DNA from: SHAN690 sp038131955
GTDB taxonomy: Bacteria; Bacteroidota; Bacteroidia; Flavobacteriales_G; Salibacteraceae
DNA: 64,000 nucleotides
Direction: 5' to 3'
NCBI GenBank assembly: GCA_038131955.1
Contig: JAYPQK010000001.1
Span: forward strand, 434,001-498,000
The position numbers and the translations under genes are program-made. Below the pieces are notes generated by a model. It ran no database searches. It was not told the DNA's origin and worked only from the letters and a program-made list of their open reading frames with translations. Of this stretch, positions 63,979 to 64,000 are shown piece by piece (the first letter of the stretch is position 1; every line of letters starts with the position of its first letter).

Positions 63979-64000
63979 ATGAATCAGGAGGATAAATTCA
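63979..64000 (+). CDS. Start of an unidentified gene (3' partial)
   Basis: Seven codons (MNQEDKF) follow a consensus -7 box and then the window ends. The product cannot be identified. Confidence 0.45.

Overview
The window is chromosomal DNA of a member of the Bacteroidota, most like the Flavobacteriales (Cryomorphaceae/Schleiferiaceae-type marine lineages). The evidence is parts and cargo of the type IX secretion system (PorZ, SprE/PorW, PorP/SprF, type A and type B sorting domains), a SusC/SusD pair, Bacteroidota -7 promoter boxes (TAnnTTTG), a Bacteroidota-style ATP synthase cluster without atpD/atpC, and many TTG/GTG starts with weak ribosome binding sites. The exact genus cannot be read from the sequence alone.

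Layout. 1-3750: the 3' part of porZ, recO and a secreted Lys-rich protein with a strict 17-residue repeat. 3838-7283: an AT-rich accessory stretch on the 3' side of a tRNA-Asn gene. It holds a small membrane protein, an orphan DUF4157 (eCIS/polymorphic-toxin type) protein with a possible ADP-ribosyltransferase C-terminus, a DUF2779 remnant, a truncated SnoaL-like gene and two copies of a 30-base element that looks like a tRNA 3' end plus terminator. 7283-13640: tRNA-Asn, a PfkB kinase, a YceI-like lipoprotein, a biotin carrier protein, an M1 peptidase, RNase HI and an M23 peptidase. 13694-22500: SprE/PorW, bactofilin, then atpZ, an AtpI-like gene and atpB-E-F-H-A-G. 22537-26150: an NtrY-type histidine kinase, a crotonase and a hypothetical gene split by one in-frame TGA. 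26161-34820: envelope and sugar genes (GT-C transferase, flippase, dUTPase, nucleotidyltransferase, TPR protein, DUF4292 lipoprotein, EnvC-like activator). 34845-35760: bacilliredoxin and TadA. 35825-40623: two convergent T9SS type A cargo proteins. 40696-43501: heme genes hemA and a hemC-hemD fusion. 43542-54382: a three-gene module of a 2270-residue type B cargo adhesin, its PorP/SprF partner and an OmpA-family protein. 54494-58180: class Ia ribonucleotide reductase nrdB-nrdA and an odd intergenic region with palindromes and an orphan terminator. 58365-64000: DUF3109 protein, SusC, SusD and the first codons of another gene.

How the genes fit together. Most of the window is housekeeping core with a strong cell-surface theme: T9SS machinery exports the repeat-rich cargo proteins, the PorP/SprF and OmpA-family proteins next to the giant adhesin probably serve its secretion and anchoring, and the SusCD pair handles uptake of an unknown polymer. 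The stretch beside tRNA-Asn is the clearest acquired DNA. The observations most worth following are the 17-residue-periodic basic protein, the DUF4157 toxin candidate with the tRNA-linked repeated elements, the adhesin module with its ALK-like glycine-rich domain and 16 tandem two-cysteine repeats, and the structured intergenic regions in the atp operon and upstream of nrdB. No CRISPR array, transposase, integrase or rRNA gene was found.
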